Part shown: positions 16,146 through 24,964 of the stretch, piece by piece
How the letters are laid out: the number at the start of each line of letters is the position of its first letter
Numbering within the stretch: the first letter of the stretch is position 1
Assembly (NCBI RefSeq): GCF_900109115.1
Contig: NZ_FNYV01000003.1
Span: forward strand, 338,843-402,842
Origin: Micromonospora phaseoli
GTDB lineage: Bacteria; Actinomycetota; Actinomycetes; Mycobacteriales; Micromonosporaceae
DNA: 64,000 nt
Direction: 5' to 3'
The notes under the pieces: generated by a model
Seen by the model: the letters and a program-made list of their open reading frames with translations, nothing else
The model's database searches: none
What the model was told of the DNA's origin: nothing
Position numbers and translations under genes: made by a program

Positions 16146-16934
16146 ATGCTCGCGCAACAACGCCAGGCGGCGATCCTCGACCGGGTCCGCACGACCGGTG
16201 GCGTACGCGTCGGTGAGCTGGCCGCCGAGCACGGCGTCTCCGACATGACCATCCGACGCGACCTGGACCTGCTGCACGAACGCGGCCTGCTCGCGAAGGT
16301 ACATGGTGGGGCCACCGTCGCCGGCGCCACCGACGAGCCCGGATTCCAGGCCAAGTCGGTGCGCCAGCAGGCCGAGAAGGCCGCCATCGCCGCCCGCGCC
16401 GCCCGGCTCGTCCGGCCCGGGGCCGCGATCGCGCTCTCCGCCGGCACCACCACCGCCGAGCTGGCCCGGCAACTCGTCGACGTGCCGGGCCTGACCGTGG
16501 TGACCAACTCGCTGCCGGTCGCCGACATCCTGCACGACCGGGGCCGCGACGACCAGACAGTCGTGCTGACCGGCGGGGTACGCACCCCCTCGGACGCCCT
16601 GGTCGGGCCGCTGGCCGTCGCGGCCGTCCGCGCCCTGCACCTGGACCTGCTCTTCCTCGGCGTGCACGGGATCACCGAACGGACCGGCTTCACCACACCG
16701 AACCTCATGGAGGCCGAGACGAACCGCGCTCTGGTGGCGGCGGCGGACCGCCTGGTGGTCCTCGCCGACCACACCAAGTGGGGCACGGTCGGCATCTCCG
16801 CGATCGCCCCGTTGACCGACGCGCACCTGCTGGTCACCGACGACCGGCTGCCGCCGCAGGCCCGCCGGCTGCTCACCGAGCGGGTCGGCGAGCTGGTCGT
16901 GGTGTCGATGGCCGGGCAGGGCACGCCGCGATGA
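16146..16934 (+). CDS. DeoR/GlpR-family transcriptional regulator
   Basis: A 262-residue repressor-type protein. Residues 6-60 form the DeoR helix-turn-helix (QRQAAILDRVRTTG, VSDMTIRRDLDLLHERG) and residues 75-235 the sugar-phosphate isomerase-like sensor domain with SAGTTTAELARQL and TNSLPVA. Its ATG is followed by a complete family-length protein, and the stop overlaps the galT start (ATGA), so it probably controls galactose use together with galT and responds to a phosphorylated sugar. The exact effector cannot be read from the sequence. Confidence 0.9.
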   Translation: MLAQQRQAAILDRVRTTGGVRVGELAAEHGVSDMTIRRDLDLLHERGLLAKVHGGATVAGATDEPGFQAKSVRQQAEKAAIAARAARLVRPGAAIALSAGTTTAELARQLVDVPGLTVVTNSLPVADILHDRGRDDQTVVLTGGVRTPSDALVGPLAVAAVRALHLDLLFLGVHGITERTGFTTPNLMEAETNRALVAAADRLVVLADHTKWGTVGISAIAPLTDAHLLVTDDRLPPQARRLLTERVGELVVVSMAGQGTPR

Positions 16935-18007
16935 GGCGTACCGAGATCACCCTGGCCGACGGCCGCGAGCTGGTCTACTTCGACGAGCGGGACGACGCCG
17001 TCCGGGACCAGCCGGACCGGCGTGAACTGCCTGCTCCCCCGCCCGCCTCCCAGCTGCGCCACGACCCGCTGACCGACGAGTGGGTGGCGCTCGCGGCGCA
17101 CCGGCAGGCGCGGACCTTTCTCCCACCGGCCGACCAGTGTCCGCTCTGCCCCTCCACGGCGGAGCGGCTCAGCGAGATCCCGGCGCCGGAGTACGCCGTC
17201 GCGGTCTTCGAGAACCGGTTCCCGGCGCTGAGCGACCGGGTGGTCGACGAACCGGCCGAGATCACCCCGTTCACCGCCGTCCGGCCCGGACAGGGACGCT
17301 GCGAGGTGGTCTGCTTCACCGACGACCACCACGCCTCCTTCGCCGGGCTGCCGCCGCACCGGGTGCGCACCGTGCTCGACGCGCTGGCCGACCGGACCAC
17401 GGTGCTCGGCGGACTGGCCGGCGTGGAGCAGGTGTTCTGCTTCGAGAACCGGGGCGTGGAGATCGGGGTGACCCTGCACCACCCGCACGGGCAGATCTAC
17501 GCGTACCCGTTCCTCACCCCGCGTACCCGGTCGTTGCTGGGCGCGGCCCGCCGGCACGCCGCGCGTACCGGCGGCGGCAACCTCTACGCCGACGTGCTCG
17601 CCGCCGAACGTGCCGCCGGTGAGCGGGTGGTGGCGACCAACGAGCACTGGACGGCGTACGTGCCGGCCGCCGCCCGCTGGCCGTTCGAGGTGCACCTCGC
17701 GCCGCACCGACCGGTGCCCGACATTCCGGCGCTGACCGATGTCGAACGGGACGCCTTCGGCCCGCTCTACCTGGATCTCCTGCGCCGCTTCGACGGCCTG
17801 TTCGACACGCCCATGCCGTACATCGCCGCCTGGCACCAGGCCCCGGTACGCATCGACCGCGAGCTGGCGCATCTGCACCTGCAACTGTTCAGCGTCCGAC
17901 GGGCGGCGGACAAGTTGAAGTACCTGGCCGGTTCGGAGTCGGCGATGGGAGTGTTCATCAACGACATCGCCCCGGAACGGGCGGCCGACCTACTGCGCGC
18001 GGTGTGA
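16931..18007 (+). CDS. galT: Galactose-1-phosphate uridylyltransferase
   Basis: A 358-residue Leloir-pathway enzyme that exchanges UMP between UDP-glucose and galactose-1-phosphate. The nucleophile motif HPH lies at 184-186 (HHPHGQIYAYPF), and the C-terminal HLHLQLF and WPFEVHLAPHR segments fit the HIT superfamily fold. A CPLCP pair plus downstream His could bind structural zinc. The ATG overlaps the regulator's stop by four bases, which sets the start against longer open frames. galK and galE are not adjacent; a GC-rich terminator follows directly, so the operon is just deoR-galT. Confidence 0.95.
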   Translation: MRRTEITLADGRELVYFDERDDAVRDQPDRRELPAPPPASQLRHDPLTDEWVALAAHRQARTFLPPADQCPLCPSTAERLSEIPAPEYAVAVFENRFPALSDRVVDEPAEITPFTAVRPGQGRCEVVCFTDDHHASFAGLPPHRVRTVLDALADRTTVLGGLAGVEQVFCFENRGVEIGVTLHHPHGQIYAYPFLTPRTRSLLGAARRHAARTGGGNLYADVLAAERAAGERVVATNEHWTAYVPAAARWPFEVHLAPHRPVPDIPALTDVERDAFGPLYLDLLRRFDGLFDTPMPYIAAWHQAPVRIDRELAHLHLQLFSVRRAADKLKYLAGSESAMGVFINDIAPERAADLLRAV

Positions 18008-18037
18008 CCGCGCCCCTTCGCCGGCTGGACGCAGGGC

Positions 18038-18065
18038 GCGGGGGGCCCGGGACAGGGCCCCCCGC
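18038..18065 (+). terminator. Terminator hairpin after galT
   Basis: A perfect 11 bp stem, GCGGGGGGCCC (18038-18048) with its complement at 18055-18065, loop of six bases. No T-tract, as is common in high-GC genomes. Confidence 0.7.
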
Positions 18066-18273
18066 AGGGAAGGGACGGCTGGCTGTGCACGACAGCCGGG
18101 AAGGCTGGCTGCTGGGCACGCGCGCCGCGCGGCGGCGACGGTCAACCTTCCAGGACGGGACTGGCATCTCGTCCACCCAGGTCAACGAGGCGCGCCGGGC
18201 GGGGTTACGTCATCCTGCGTGTCTCGGCGGGACACGCCGTCCCACCGCCGAAAATCCCCGCGTACCGGAGACA
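18066..18273. other. Intergenic stretch without a supported gene
   Basis: The region from galT to icd is just over 300 bp, framed by two terminator hairpins. A small plus-strand open frame crosses it, but its composition is not gene-like and it would run through both hairpins. Confidence 0.5.
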
Positions 18274-18309
18274 ACCGCACCCGCCGGAGCTTGGGCCGGC
18301 GGGTGCGGT
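18274..18309 (-). terminator. Terminator hairpin after icd
   Basis: A perfect 14 bp stem, ACCGCACCCGCCGG (18274-18287) with its complement at 18296-18309, loop of eight bases. It lies 15 bp beyond the icd stop codon on the minus strand. Confidence 0.75.
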
Positions 18310-18324
18310 GGGTGCTGACGGGGC

Positions 18325-19539
18325 TCAGGCGAGGCGGCGCGCCAGGTTCTCGTCGAGCGCGTTCATGAACTCGTCGGTGGTCAGCCACGGGGCGTCCCGC
18401 GAGATGAGCAACGCCAGGTCCTTGGTCATCTGACCGCCCTCGACGGTGTCGACGATGACCTGCTCCAGCGTGTTGGCGAACTCGGTGACCGCCGGGGTGC
18501 TGTCCAGCTTGCCCCGGTGGGCCAGGCCCCGGGTCCAGGCGTAGATCGAGGCGATCGGGTTGGTCGAGGTCTTCTCGCCCTTCTGCCACTGCCGGTAGTG
18601 CCGGGTGACCGTGCCGTGGGCGGCCTCGGCCTCGACGGTACGACCGTCGGGGCTGAGCAGGACGGAGGTCATCAGGCCGAGCGAGCCGAAGCCCTGCGCG
18701 ACGGTGTCGGACTGCACGTCACCGTCGTAGTTCTTGCACGCCCAGACGTAGCCGCCCTCCCACTTGAGCGCGGCAGCGACCATGTCGTCGATGAGCCGGT
18801 GCTCGTAGGTCAGACCGGCGGTCTCGAACTCCGCCTTGAACTCGTTCTCGAACACCTCGGCGAAGATGTCCTTGAACCGGCCGTCGTAGGCCTTGAGGAT
18901 GGTGTTCTTGGTCGACAGGTAGACCGGGTAGCCGCGGTCCAGGCCGTAACGGAACGAGGCCCGGGCGAAGTCGCGGATCGACTCGTCGTAGTTGTACATG
19001 CCCATCGCGATGCCGCCACCGGTGAAGTTGGCGACCTCCATCTCGACCGGCTGCGAGCCGTCGGTCGGGGTGTAGGTGATGGTCACCGTGCCGGGGCCGG
19101 GGACGACGAAGTCGGTGGCCTTGTACTGGTCGCCGTGGGCGTGCCGGCCGATGATGATCGGCTTGGTCCAACCCGGTACGAGCCGCGGCACGTTGGACAT
19201 GATGATCGGCTCACGGAAGACCACGCCGCCGAGGATGTTGCGGATGGTGCCGTTGGGCGACCGCCACATCTTCTTCAGGCCGAACTCCTCCACCCGGGCC
19301 TCGTCCGGGGTGATGGTGGCGCACTTGACGCCCACGCCGTGCTGCTTGATGGCGTTGGCGGCGTCGACAGTCACCTGGTCGTCGGTGGCGTCGCGGTGCT
19401 GGATCGACAGGTCGTAGTAGTGCAGGTCGACGTCGAGGTAGGGCAGGATCAACTGCTCCCGGATCTGCTTCCAGATGATCCGGGTCATCTCGTCGCCGTC
19501 GAGCTCCACGACCGGGTTGTTTACCTTGATCTTCGCCAT
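18325..19539 (-). CDS. icd: NADP-dependent isocitrate dehydrogenase, eukaryote-like type
   Basis: A 404-residue TCA-cycle enzyme that converts isocitrate to 2-oxoglutarate and CO2 while reducing NADP. It belongs to the dimeric eukaryote-like subfamily: the substrate-binding segment [12 protein letters not shown] puts Arg at 132, the same number as in human IDH1, and [24 protein letters not shown] and [12 protein letters not shown] are conserved. Length is normal. It is monocistronic, ends at its own terminator and begins after a GGAGCG ribosome site. A 16 bp dyad lies upstream (19575-19590). Confidence 0.96.
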   Translation of the reverse strand: MAKIKVNNPVVELDGDEMTRIIWKQIREQLILPYLDVDLHYYDLSIQHRDATDDQVTVDAANAIKQHGVGVKCATITPDEARVEEFGLKKMWRSPNGTIRNILGGVVFREPIIMSNVPRLVPGWTKPIIIGRHAHGDQYKATDFVVPGPGTVTITYTPTDGSQPVEMEVANFTGGGIAMGMYNYDESIRDFARASFRYGLDRGYPVYLSTKNTILKAYDGRFKDIFAEVFENEFKAEFETAGLTYEHRLIDDMVAAALKWEGGYVWACKNYDGDVQSDTVAQGFGSLGLMTSVLLSPDGRTVEAEAAHGTVTRHYRQWQKGEKTSTNPIASIYAWTRGLAHRGKLDSTPAVTEFANTLEQVIVDTVEGGQMTKDLALLISRDAPWLTTDEFMNALDENLARRLA

Positions 19540-19574
19540 CGGCCGGCGCTCCTCTCAGGGGACACATGCTCAAG

Positions 19575-19590
19575 CAGTACGAGCGTACTG
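19575..19590. promoter_or_regulatory. Dyad in the icd promoter region
   Basis: CAGTACG and CGTACTG are exact complements separated by two bases. The dyad is 36 bp before the icd start codon and just after the end of the VOC gene. It could be an operator; the regulator is unknown. Confidence 0.35.
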
Positions 19591-19597
19591 GATCGGA

Positions 19598-19996
19598 TCA
19601 GCTGACATCCTCCGGGCCGTGTACCCACTGCACCAGCTGAAGGATCACCCCGTTGGGGTCGGCGACCTGGAAGAAGCGCTCACCCCAGGGCTCGGTCTGG
19701 ATCTCGGTCGCGATGGGCGCGCCGGCGGCCGTGAGCCGGGCGTACTCGGCGTCGATGTCGTCCACCACGAAGGCGACGATCACACCCTCGGCCCGCTGGG
19801 CCCGCAGGCGCTCGGGCTGGAGGCTTGCCAACCCGGTACGCAGGAAGATCAGGTTGAAGCCGACCCCGTCCCTGGCCAGCGAGACGAACCCGTCGGCCGC
19901 CATCTCCTCCCGGAAACCGAAGTGCTGCTGGGCGAAGGCGGCAGAGGCCGAGACGTCGTCGACGTTGAGTGAGATGGCCGATGCGGTGATCTGCAC
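19598..19996 (-). CDS. VOC (glyoxalase/dioxygenase-fold) protein
   Basis: A 132-residue protein of the vicinal oxygen chelate fold with two beta-alpha-beta-beta-beta modules: ITASAISLNVDDVSASAAFAQQHFGF at the start and PWGERFFQVADPNGVILQLVQW at the end. The conserved final Glu metal ligand of many members is replaced by Gln in VILQLVQW, so metal binding may be weak, as in bleomycin-binding type proteins. It diverges from a TetR gene with a shared operator-like region, which suggests the regulator controls it. Substrate unknown. Confidence 0.85.
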   Translation of the reverse strand: MQITASAISLNVDDVSASAAFAQQHFGFREEMAADGFVSLARDGVGFNLIFLRTGLASLQPERLRAQRAEGVIVAFVVDDIDAEYARLTAAGAPIATEIQTEPWGERFFQVADPNGVILQLVQWVHGPEDVS

Positions 19997-20027
19997 GTGC
20001 GCTCCCCGGAGTAGGACCTTTTACTTC

Positions 20028-20052
20028 GTACATTGTACAGTGTACTCCGTAC
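20028..20052. promoter_or_regulatory. Candidate TetR operator between VOC and tetR genes
   Basis: GTAC occurs at 20028, 20035, 20042 and 20049, exactly 7 bp apart. The first three make an 18 bp near-palindrome, GTACATTGTACAGTGTAC, with eight of nine half-site positions matching. It sits 32 bp upstream of the VOC start and 28 bp upstream of the tetR start, so one bound repressor could cover both promoters. Confidence 0.55.
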
Positions 20053-20079
20053 GGCGATTAGACCTGCGAAGATCGGAGG

Positions 20080-20850
20080 GTGTCCCACCACCGCACCGGA
20101 GCCGGCGACCCGGCCCGCACCCTGCGACTGCTCTGGCGGCAGCCCGACGAGGGCCCCCGACGGGGCCCGCGCCAGGGCCGCTCGCTGGACGACATCGTGA
20201 CGGCCGCGGTCGAGCTGGCGGACACCGAAGGGTTGGACGCGGTCACCATGCGGGCGGTCGCCCAGGCCGTCGGCGTGGCGCCGATGACCCTCTACACGTA
20301 CGTACCGGGCAAGGCCGAGCTACTCGACCTGATGCTGGACGCAAGCTACGCACGGATGCCCAGACCGGACCGGGACGGCGATCCGTGGCGCGCGCGGGTG
20401 GCGGCGCTCGCCCGGGACAACCGGGACCTCTTCACCGCCCACCCGTGGGCCGCCGAGGTCGGCACCGGCCGGCCACCACTGGGGCCGGGACTGATGGCCA
20501 AGTACGAGTACGAGCTACGCGCCTTCGACGGCACCGGCCTGGACGACGTGACCCGCGACGCCGCGTTGACCTACGTCCTCGACTTCGTCCGGGCCGCCGC
20601 CCGCTCGGCGGCCGAGGCCCGGTCCGCTCAACAGGAGAGCGCCTGGACCGACGAACAGTGGTGGACGGCGAACGCCCCTCTGCTGGCTCAGGTTCTCGAC
20701 GAGCGGCGCTTCCCGACCGCCGTCCGGGTCGGCGCGGCGGCGGGAGCGGCACAGAACGCCGCGTATGACCCCGATCAGGCGTACGAGTTCGGCCTGGCCC
20801 GGGTCCTCGACGGCCTGGACGCCCTGATCACCGGCGCCCCTCCGAATTGA
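20080..20850 (+). CDS. TetR/AcrR-family regulator
   Basis: A 256-residue regulator starting at GTG 20080 after GGAGG. Residues 35-85 are the DNA-binding domain (LDDIVTAAVELADTEG, VTMRAVAQAVGVAPMTLYTYVPGKAELLD), and the rest matches the larger C-terminal ligand domain typical of TetR proteins that regulate transport or detoxification. It is divergent from the VOC gene with an operator-like repeat between them; repression of both is inferred. Its stop codon lies inside the left arm of a palindromic repeat. Confidence 0.88.
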   Translation: MSHHRTGAGDPARTLRLLWRQPDEGPRRGPRQGRSLDDIVTAAVELADTEGLDAVTMRAVAQAVGVAPMTLYTYVPGKAELLDLMLDASYARMPRPDRDGDPWRARVAALARDNRDLFTAHPWAAEVGTGRPPLGPGLMAKYEYELRAFDGTGLDDVTRDAALTYVLDFVRAAARSAAEARSAQQESAWTDEQWWTANAPLLAQVLDERRFPTAVRVGAAAGAAQNAAYDPDQAYEFGLARVLDGLDALITGAPPN

Positions 20851-20904
20851 TCAAGAGGTTTGCGTCTCGGATCGGCTTTCCCGAGACGCAAACCTCTTGA
20901 TCAA
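20847..20904. repeat. Perfect inverted repeat of the TTGATCAAGAGG family
   Basis: Two 24 bp arms (20847-20870 and 20881-20904) are exact complements; the left begins TTGATCAAGAGGTTTGCGTC. The 10-base loop is ATCGGCTTTC. The left arm includes the tetR stop codon and the element lies between convergent tetR and mdh, so it may also terminate both. It is related to the in-gene copy at 2425-2485. Confidence 0.9.
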
Positions 20905-20919
20905 CTCAGGTCACTCCGC

Positions 20920-21870
20920 TTACATGGCGGCGACGTCGGCCTGCTTGGCGCGGACGGCCTCGGCGGCGGCCTTCAGACTGGTCAGCTCGTCGGCGTCCAG
21001 GTCGGTCTCGACCACCCGCTTGACGCCCTCGGCACCGATCGAGGCCTCCACGCCCAGGTAGACGCCGGAGATGCCGTACTCGCCGTCGACCCAGGCGCAG
21101 ACCGGCATGACCTCGCCGGAGTCCTCCGCGACGGCCTTGGCCATCCGGGCGGCGGCGGCCGACGGGGCGTAGTACGCCGACCCGGTCTTGAGCAGCGCGA
21201 CGACCTCGGCGCCACCGTTGCGGGTCTTGACGACCAACTCCTCGATCTGCTCGGCCGGCATGGCGTCGCGCAGCGGCTTGCCGTCGACGGTGCTCTTCGA
21301 CGGCACCGGAACCATGGTGTCGCCGTGCGAACCGAGAGTCAGCGTGCGTACCGACTTCACCGGTACGTTCAGCGCCTCGGCCACGAAGTTGGTGAACCGG
21401 GCGGTGTCCAGCATGCCGGCCTGGCCGAGCACCCGGTTGCGCGGGAACTGGGTGGCGAGCTGGGCCAACGCGGTCATCTCGTCGAGCGGGTTGGAGACCA
21501 CGATGACGACGGCGTTCGGGGCGTACTTGGCGACGTTCTCCGAGACCTGACGGACGATCTTGGCGTTGGTCTCCAACAGGTCCATCCGGCTCATGCCCGG
21601 CTTACGCGGCAGACCGGCGGTGATGACGACGACGTCCGAGCCCTCGATGCCCTCGTAGCCCTCGCCGTTCGGGCCGGTCGTGATGCCGACCACCTTGGTC
21701 TCGAAACCCTCAACGGCCCGCGACTGGTTGAGGTCCAGGGCGAGACCGGCCGGCTTGCCCTCCACGATGTCGGTGATCACGACGGTGTCGAAGATGTCGT
21801 ACTCGGCCAGGCGCTGTGCGGTGGTGGAGCCGTAGAAACCGGCGCCGACGACAGTGACCTTCTTACCCAT
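20920..21870 (-). CDS. mdh: Malate dehydrogenase, LDH-like type
   Basis: A 316-residue NAD-dependent enzyme that interconverts malate and oxaloacetate in the TCA cycle. Features: the nucleotide-binding GAGFYGS at 9-15, an acidic residue at the end of strand 2 (Asp34) consistent with NAD rather than NADP, substrate-selecting Arg89 in GLPRKPGMSR, and catalytic His182 in GSHGDTMVP. This subgroup is closer to lactate dehydrogenase than to the classical actinobacterial malate dehydrogenase. A GGGAG site precedes the start. folD lies upstream in the same direction, but a 115 bp gap with a dyad suggests a separate promoter. Confidence 0.93.
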   Translation of the reverse strand: MGKKVTVVGAGFYGSTTAQRLAEYDIFDTVVITDIVEGKPAGLALDLNQSRAVEGFETKVVGITTGPNGEGYEGIEGSDVVVITAGLPRKPGMSRMDLLETNAKIVRQVSENVAKYAPNAVVIVVSNPLDEMTALAQLATQFPRNRVLGQAGMLDTARFTNFVAEALNVPVKSVRTLTLGSHGDTMVPVPSKSTVDGKPLRDAMPAEQIEELVVKTRNGGAEVVALLKTGSAYYAPSAAAARMAKAVAEDSGEVMPVCAWVDGEYGISGVYLGVEASIGAEGVKRVVETDLDADELTSLKAAAEAVRAKQADVAAM

Positions 21871-21885
21871 GGTCGTCCCACTCCC

Positions 21886-21915
21886 TGATACCAGTCGGTT
21901 TTTTGGACGGTATCA
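21886..21915 (-). promoter_or_regulatory. Dyad upstream of mdh
   Basis: TGATACC (21886-21892) pairs with GGTATCA (21909-21915), with a short inner GTC/GAC pairing around a run of six T residues. It starts 16 bp before the mdh ATG and could be an operator or a folD terminator read on the minus strand. Confidence 0.3.
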
Positions 21916-21985
21916 GCCATCCTGGCACCGATCGGGCCAGGGGCGGATGGTTATGACCAGCCGGAGTGGCCTGCCTCACCGCGCG

Positions 21986-22846
21986 TCAGCCGCGTTCGGC
22001 CCGCTCGACGACGTTGGTGAGCAGCATGGCGCGGGTCATCGGGCCGACCCCGCCGGGCATCGGCACCAGCTTGCCGGCCACCTCGGCGACCTCCGGCTCC
22101 ACATCGCCGGTGTAACGGCCCTTGCCGTCCGGCCCGATGACCCGGGTGATGCCCACGTCGACCACGACCGCACCGGGAGTGATCATGTCCGCGGTGAGCA
22201 GGCCGGGCACGCCGGCCGCGACGATGACGATGTCGGCGGCCCGGGTGTGCGAGCTGAGGTCAAGGGTGCCGGTGTGACAGAGAGTCACCGTGGCGTTCTC
22301 ACTGCGCCGGGTGAGCAGCAGACCCAACGGGCGGCCGACCGTGTTGCCGCGGCCCACCACGGCGACGTTGGCCCCGCGCAGCGGCACGTCGTGCCGGCGG
22401 AGCAGCTCGACGACGCCCCGGGGGGTGCATGGCAACGGCGCGTCGTACCCGAGCACCAGCCGGCCCAGGTTGACCGGGTGCAGACCGTCGGCGTCCTTCT
22501 CCGGGTCGATCAGCTCCAACACCCGCTGCGTGTTCAGGTGGGCCGGCAGCGGCAGCTGGACGATGTAGCCGTGGCACGCGGGGTCTGCGTTGAGTTCGGC
22601 GAGGGTCGCCTCCACCTGCTCCTGGGTGGCGTCCGCCGGTAGCTCCCGGCGGATCGAGGCGATGCCGACCTCGGCGCAGTCGCGGTGCTTGCCGTTCACG
22701 TACGCCTGGGAGCCGGGATCGGCACCGACGAGCACCGTGCCGAGCCCTGGCACGGTGCCCCGTTCCGCCAGCGCCTTCACCCGCACCCGCAGCTCGTCCT
22801 TGATCTCGGCCGCGGTCGCCTTGCCGTCCAGAAGCGTCGCCGTCAC
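21986..22846 (-). CDS. folD: Bifunctional methylenetetrahydrofolate dehydrogenase/cyclohydrolase
   Basis: A 286-residue enzyme that oxidises 5,10-methylene-THF to methenyl-THF and hydrolyses it to 10-formyl-THF, supplying one-carbon units for purines. The catalytic Tyr49 and Lys53 lie in [12 protein letters not shown]. Also present are [20 protein letters not shown], the nucleotide-binding [13 protein letters not shown], and the C-terminal [15 protein letters not shown]. The start is GTG 22846. Its product is consumed by PurN and PurH, encoded 9 kb away. Confidence 0.96.
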   Translation of the reverse strand: MTATLLDGKATAAEIKDELRVRVKALAERGTVPGLGTVLVGADPGSQAYVNGKHRDCAEVGIASIRRELPADATQEQVEATLAELNADPACHGYIVQLPLPAHLNTQRVLELIDPEKDADGLHPVNLGRLVLGYDAPLPCTPRGVVELLRRHDVPLRGANVAVVGRGNTVGRPLGLLLTRRSENATVTLCHTGTLDLSSHTRAADIVIVAAGVPGLLTADMITPGAVVVDVGITRVIGPDGKGRYTGDVEPEVAEVAGKLVPMPGGVGPMTRAMLLTNVVERAERG

Positions 22847-23278
22847 GACCAGATCGTCTCACGTCCGGTGTCGTCGGCTGTGCCGACCTGGACGGCCGGC
22901 CACCCTCGACCACTGAACTACTTTCCGTTACGTGTCGTTCTTCACTTTGAGTGACGGCCTGTGGAGCCCGACACAGCAGTTCCGGACGGCGAGGCACGAA
23001 GGCCCACAATCCGACGATCGTGAGCATCCGCCCGACGGGAGGCCAGCCTGCACCGGAACCGGCCCAACAGTCCCATATTTTCCCACGTGAGACGGCAAAT
23101 CCTCAGGAGGGCGTAGCACGGGCCCAGCAGGCCGACAAGGCGGGGGCCCACGTTCCGTTACACCTTCGCAACCGCTACGTTGCCGAGTTGCGGCATACGA
23201 CCTACCGTTGCCGATCGTTGCGCAGCGTCACCCAATGCCGGGCCTGACTGCGCAGCGTAGTGGAGATGAGGAGGCTAG
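22847..23278. other. Divergent intergenic region folD / peptide importer 1
   Basis: A 432 bp stretch with promoters for folD and for the importer operon. It is less GC-rich than coding DNA, with AT-richer patches near 22920-22950 and 23070-23100. I see no recognisable riboswitch or gene. GAGGAGG at 23268-23274 is the strong ribosome site of the downstream binding-protein gene. Confidence 0.45.
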
Positions 23279-24883
23279 ATGCGTGTTCGTAGGCTTGCCG
23301 CCTGGACCGCCCTCCCGCTCGCGGTGACCCTGGGCCTGGCGGCCTGCGGCTCGGGCGGCGACGGTGGATCCGGCGAGAGCGACCCCAACGCGGCCGTGCG
23401 GATCGAGATCGCCGAGCCGCAGCACCTGGTGCCGACCAACACCAACGAGACCAGCGGTTCCCAGGTGCTCGCCGCCCTGTTCAGCCCGCTTGTCGACTAC
23501 GACGAGGCGCACAAGCCGTACGAGGTTGCGGCCGAGTCGATCACGTCCGAGGACAACACCACCTGGACGATCAAGCTCAAGGACGGCTACACGTTCCACA
23601 ACGGCGAGGACGTCACCGCCGACAGCTACATCGACGCCTGGAACTACGGCGCGTACGCCCCGAACGGGCAGAACTCCAGCTACTTCTTCGAGAAGATCGC
23701 CGGATACGACGACCTGCAGGGTGAGAGCCCGAAGGCCGAGACGCTCAGCGGACTGAAGAAGGTCGACGACCAGACCTTCGCGGTCACGCTGTCGCAGCCG
23801 TACAGCGAGTTCAAGGCCATGCTCGGCTACACCGCCTTCTACCCGCTGCCCGAGGCCGCCTTCTCCGCTCCCGGCGAGTTGGCCGAGGGCTTCGAGCAGG
23901 CGCCGATCGGTCAGGGCCCGTTCAAGATGAAGGGCACCTGGCAGCACGACGCCAAGGTCGAGGTCGAGCGGTACGACGCCTTCCCCGGCGAACGGCCGAA
24001 GGTGGCCGGCGTCGAGTTCCGGATCTACCAGCAGCTGACCGCCGCGTACGCGGACGTGCTGTCGGACAACCTCGACGTGATCAAGACCATCCCGACCGAG
24101 AACCTCTCGACGGCCGAGACCGACCTGGGCGACCGGTTCCTGCAGAGCCCCGCGTCGTCACTGCACTTCCTGGCCTTCCCCACCTTCCAGGAGGAGTTCA
24201 GCAACCCGGACGTGCGCAAGGCCATCTCGATGGCGATCGACCGGGACGAGATCACCACGTCGATCTTCAAGGACTCGCAGCAGCCGGCCCGTTCGTTCGT
24301 CTCGCCGGCCGTCGCCGGCTACCGGGAGAACACCGTCGGCGCCCCGGGTGAGTTCGACCCGGCCAAGGCCAAGGCGCTCTACCAGGCCGCGGGCGGCCCG
24401 TCGAAGATCACCCTGTCCTACAACGGCGACGGTGGCCACAAGGACTGGATCGACGCCACCTGCAACCAGCTCAAGGCCAACCTGGGCGTGGACTGCGTCG
24501 GCAACGCCGAGCCGAAGTTCGCCGACCTGTTGACCAAGGTCAAGGCCAAGCAGCCGGTCGGGCTGTTCCGGATGGGCTGGATCATGGACTACCCGTCCAT
24601 GGAGAACTACCTGGGCCCGCTGTACAGCACCAACGGTTCGTCGAACTACTACGGCTACAGCAACCCGGACTTCGACCGTCTGCTCGCCGAGGGCGCCAGC
24701 GCCCCCAGCGAGGAGGAGGCGATCAAGAAGTACCAGGAGGCCGAGGACCTGCTGGCGGAGGACCTGCCGGTGGTGCCGCTGCGGTTCGGCCAGAACAACT
24801 TCGGCCACTCCACGAAGGTCCAGAACGTCGAGATGGACCTCTTCGACCGGATCGACCTGATCAAGATCGAGGCCGTCAAGTAA
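23279..24883 (+). CDS. Peptide ABC importer substrate-binding lipoprotein (family 5)
   Basis: A 534-residue secreted lipoprotein. A basic N-terminus and hydrophobic core end in the lipobox LAAC with lipidated Cys23. The body is an SBP family 5 domain, the dipeptide/oligopeptide-binding class (TWTIKLKDGYTFHNGEDVTADSYIDAWN, ISMAIDRDEIT, NFGHSTKVQNVEMDLFDRIDL). It would capture peptides outside the membrane and deliver them to the permeases that follow. It heads a five-gene operon. A strong hairpin separates it from the permease genes. Confidence 0.92.
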   Translation: MRVRRLAAWTALPLAVTLGLAACGSGGDGGSGESDPNAAVRIEIAEPQHLVPTNTNETSGSQVLAALFSPLVDYDEAHKPYEVAAESITSEDNTTWTIKLKDGYTFHNGEDVTADSYIDAWNYGAYAPNGQNSSYFFEKIAGYDDLQGESPKAETLSGLKKVDDQTFAVTLSQPYSEFKAMLGYTAFYPLPEAAFSAPGELAEGFEQAPIGQGPFKMKGTWQHDAKVEVERYDAFPGERPKVAGVEFRIYQQLTAAYADVLSDNLDVIKTIPTENLSTAETDLGDRFLQSPASSLHFLAFPTFQEEFSNPDVRKAISMAIDRDEITTSIFKDSQQPARSFVSPAVAGYRENTVGAPGEFDPAKAKALYQAAGGPSKITLSYNGDGGHKDWIDATCNQLKANLGVDCVGNAEPKFADLLTKVKAKQPVGLFRMGWIMDYPSMENYLGPLYSTNGSSNYYGYSNPDFDRLLAEGASAPSEEEAIKKYQEAEDLLAEDLPVVPLRFGQNNFGHSTKVQNVEMDLFDRIDLIKIEAVK

Positions 24884-24894
24884 CACCCACGCAG

Positions 24895-24928
24895 GCGGGT
24901 CGGGTCATCGCAAGGTGACCCGACCCGC
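24895..24928 (+). terminator. Hairpin between binding-protein and permease genes, operon 1
   Basis: A perfect 13 bp stem: GCGGGTCGGGTCA (24895-24907) with its complement (24916-24928), loop of eight bases. It lies inside the operon, so it more likely protects the upstream transcript or partly terminates, which would give more binding protein than permease. The second importer operon has a hairpin in the same place. Confidence 0.7.
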
Positions 24929-24964
24929 CACGCGGTTCGCCCCTTTTCAGAGAGACTGCCTAGT

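Noticed and set aside
18004-18318. Small plus-strand gene between galT and icd
   Set aside because: It would run through two strong terminator hairpins and has no coding character.
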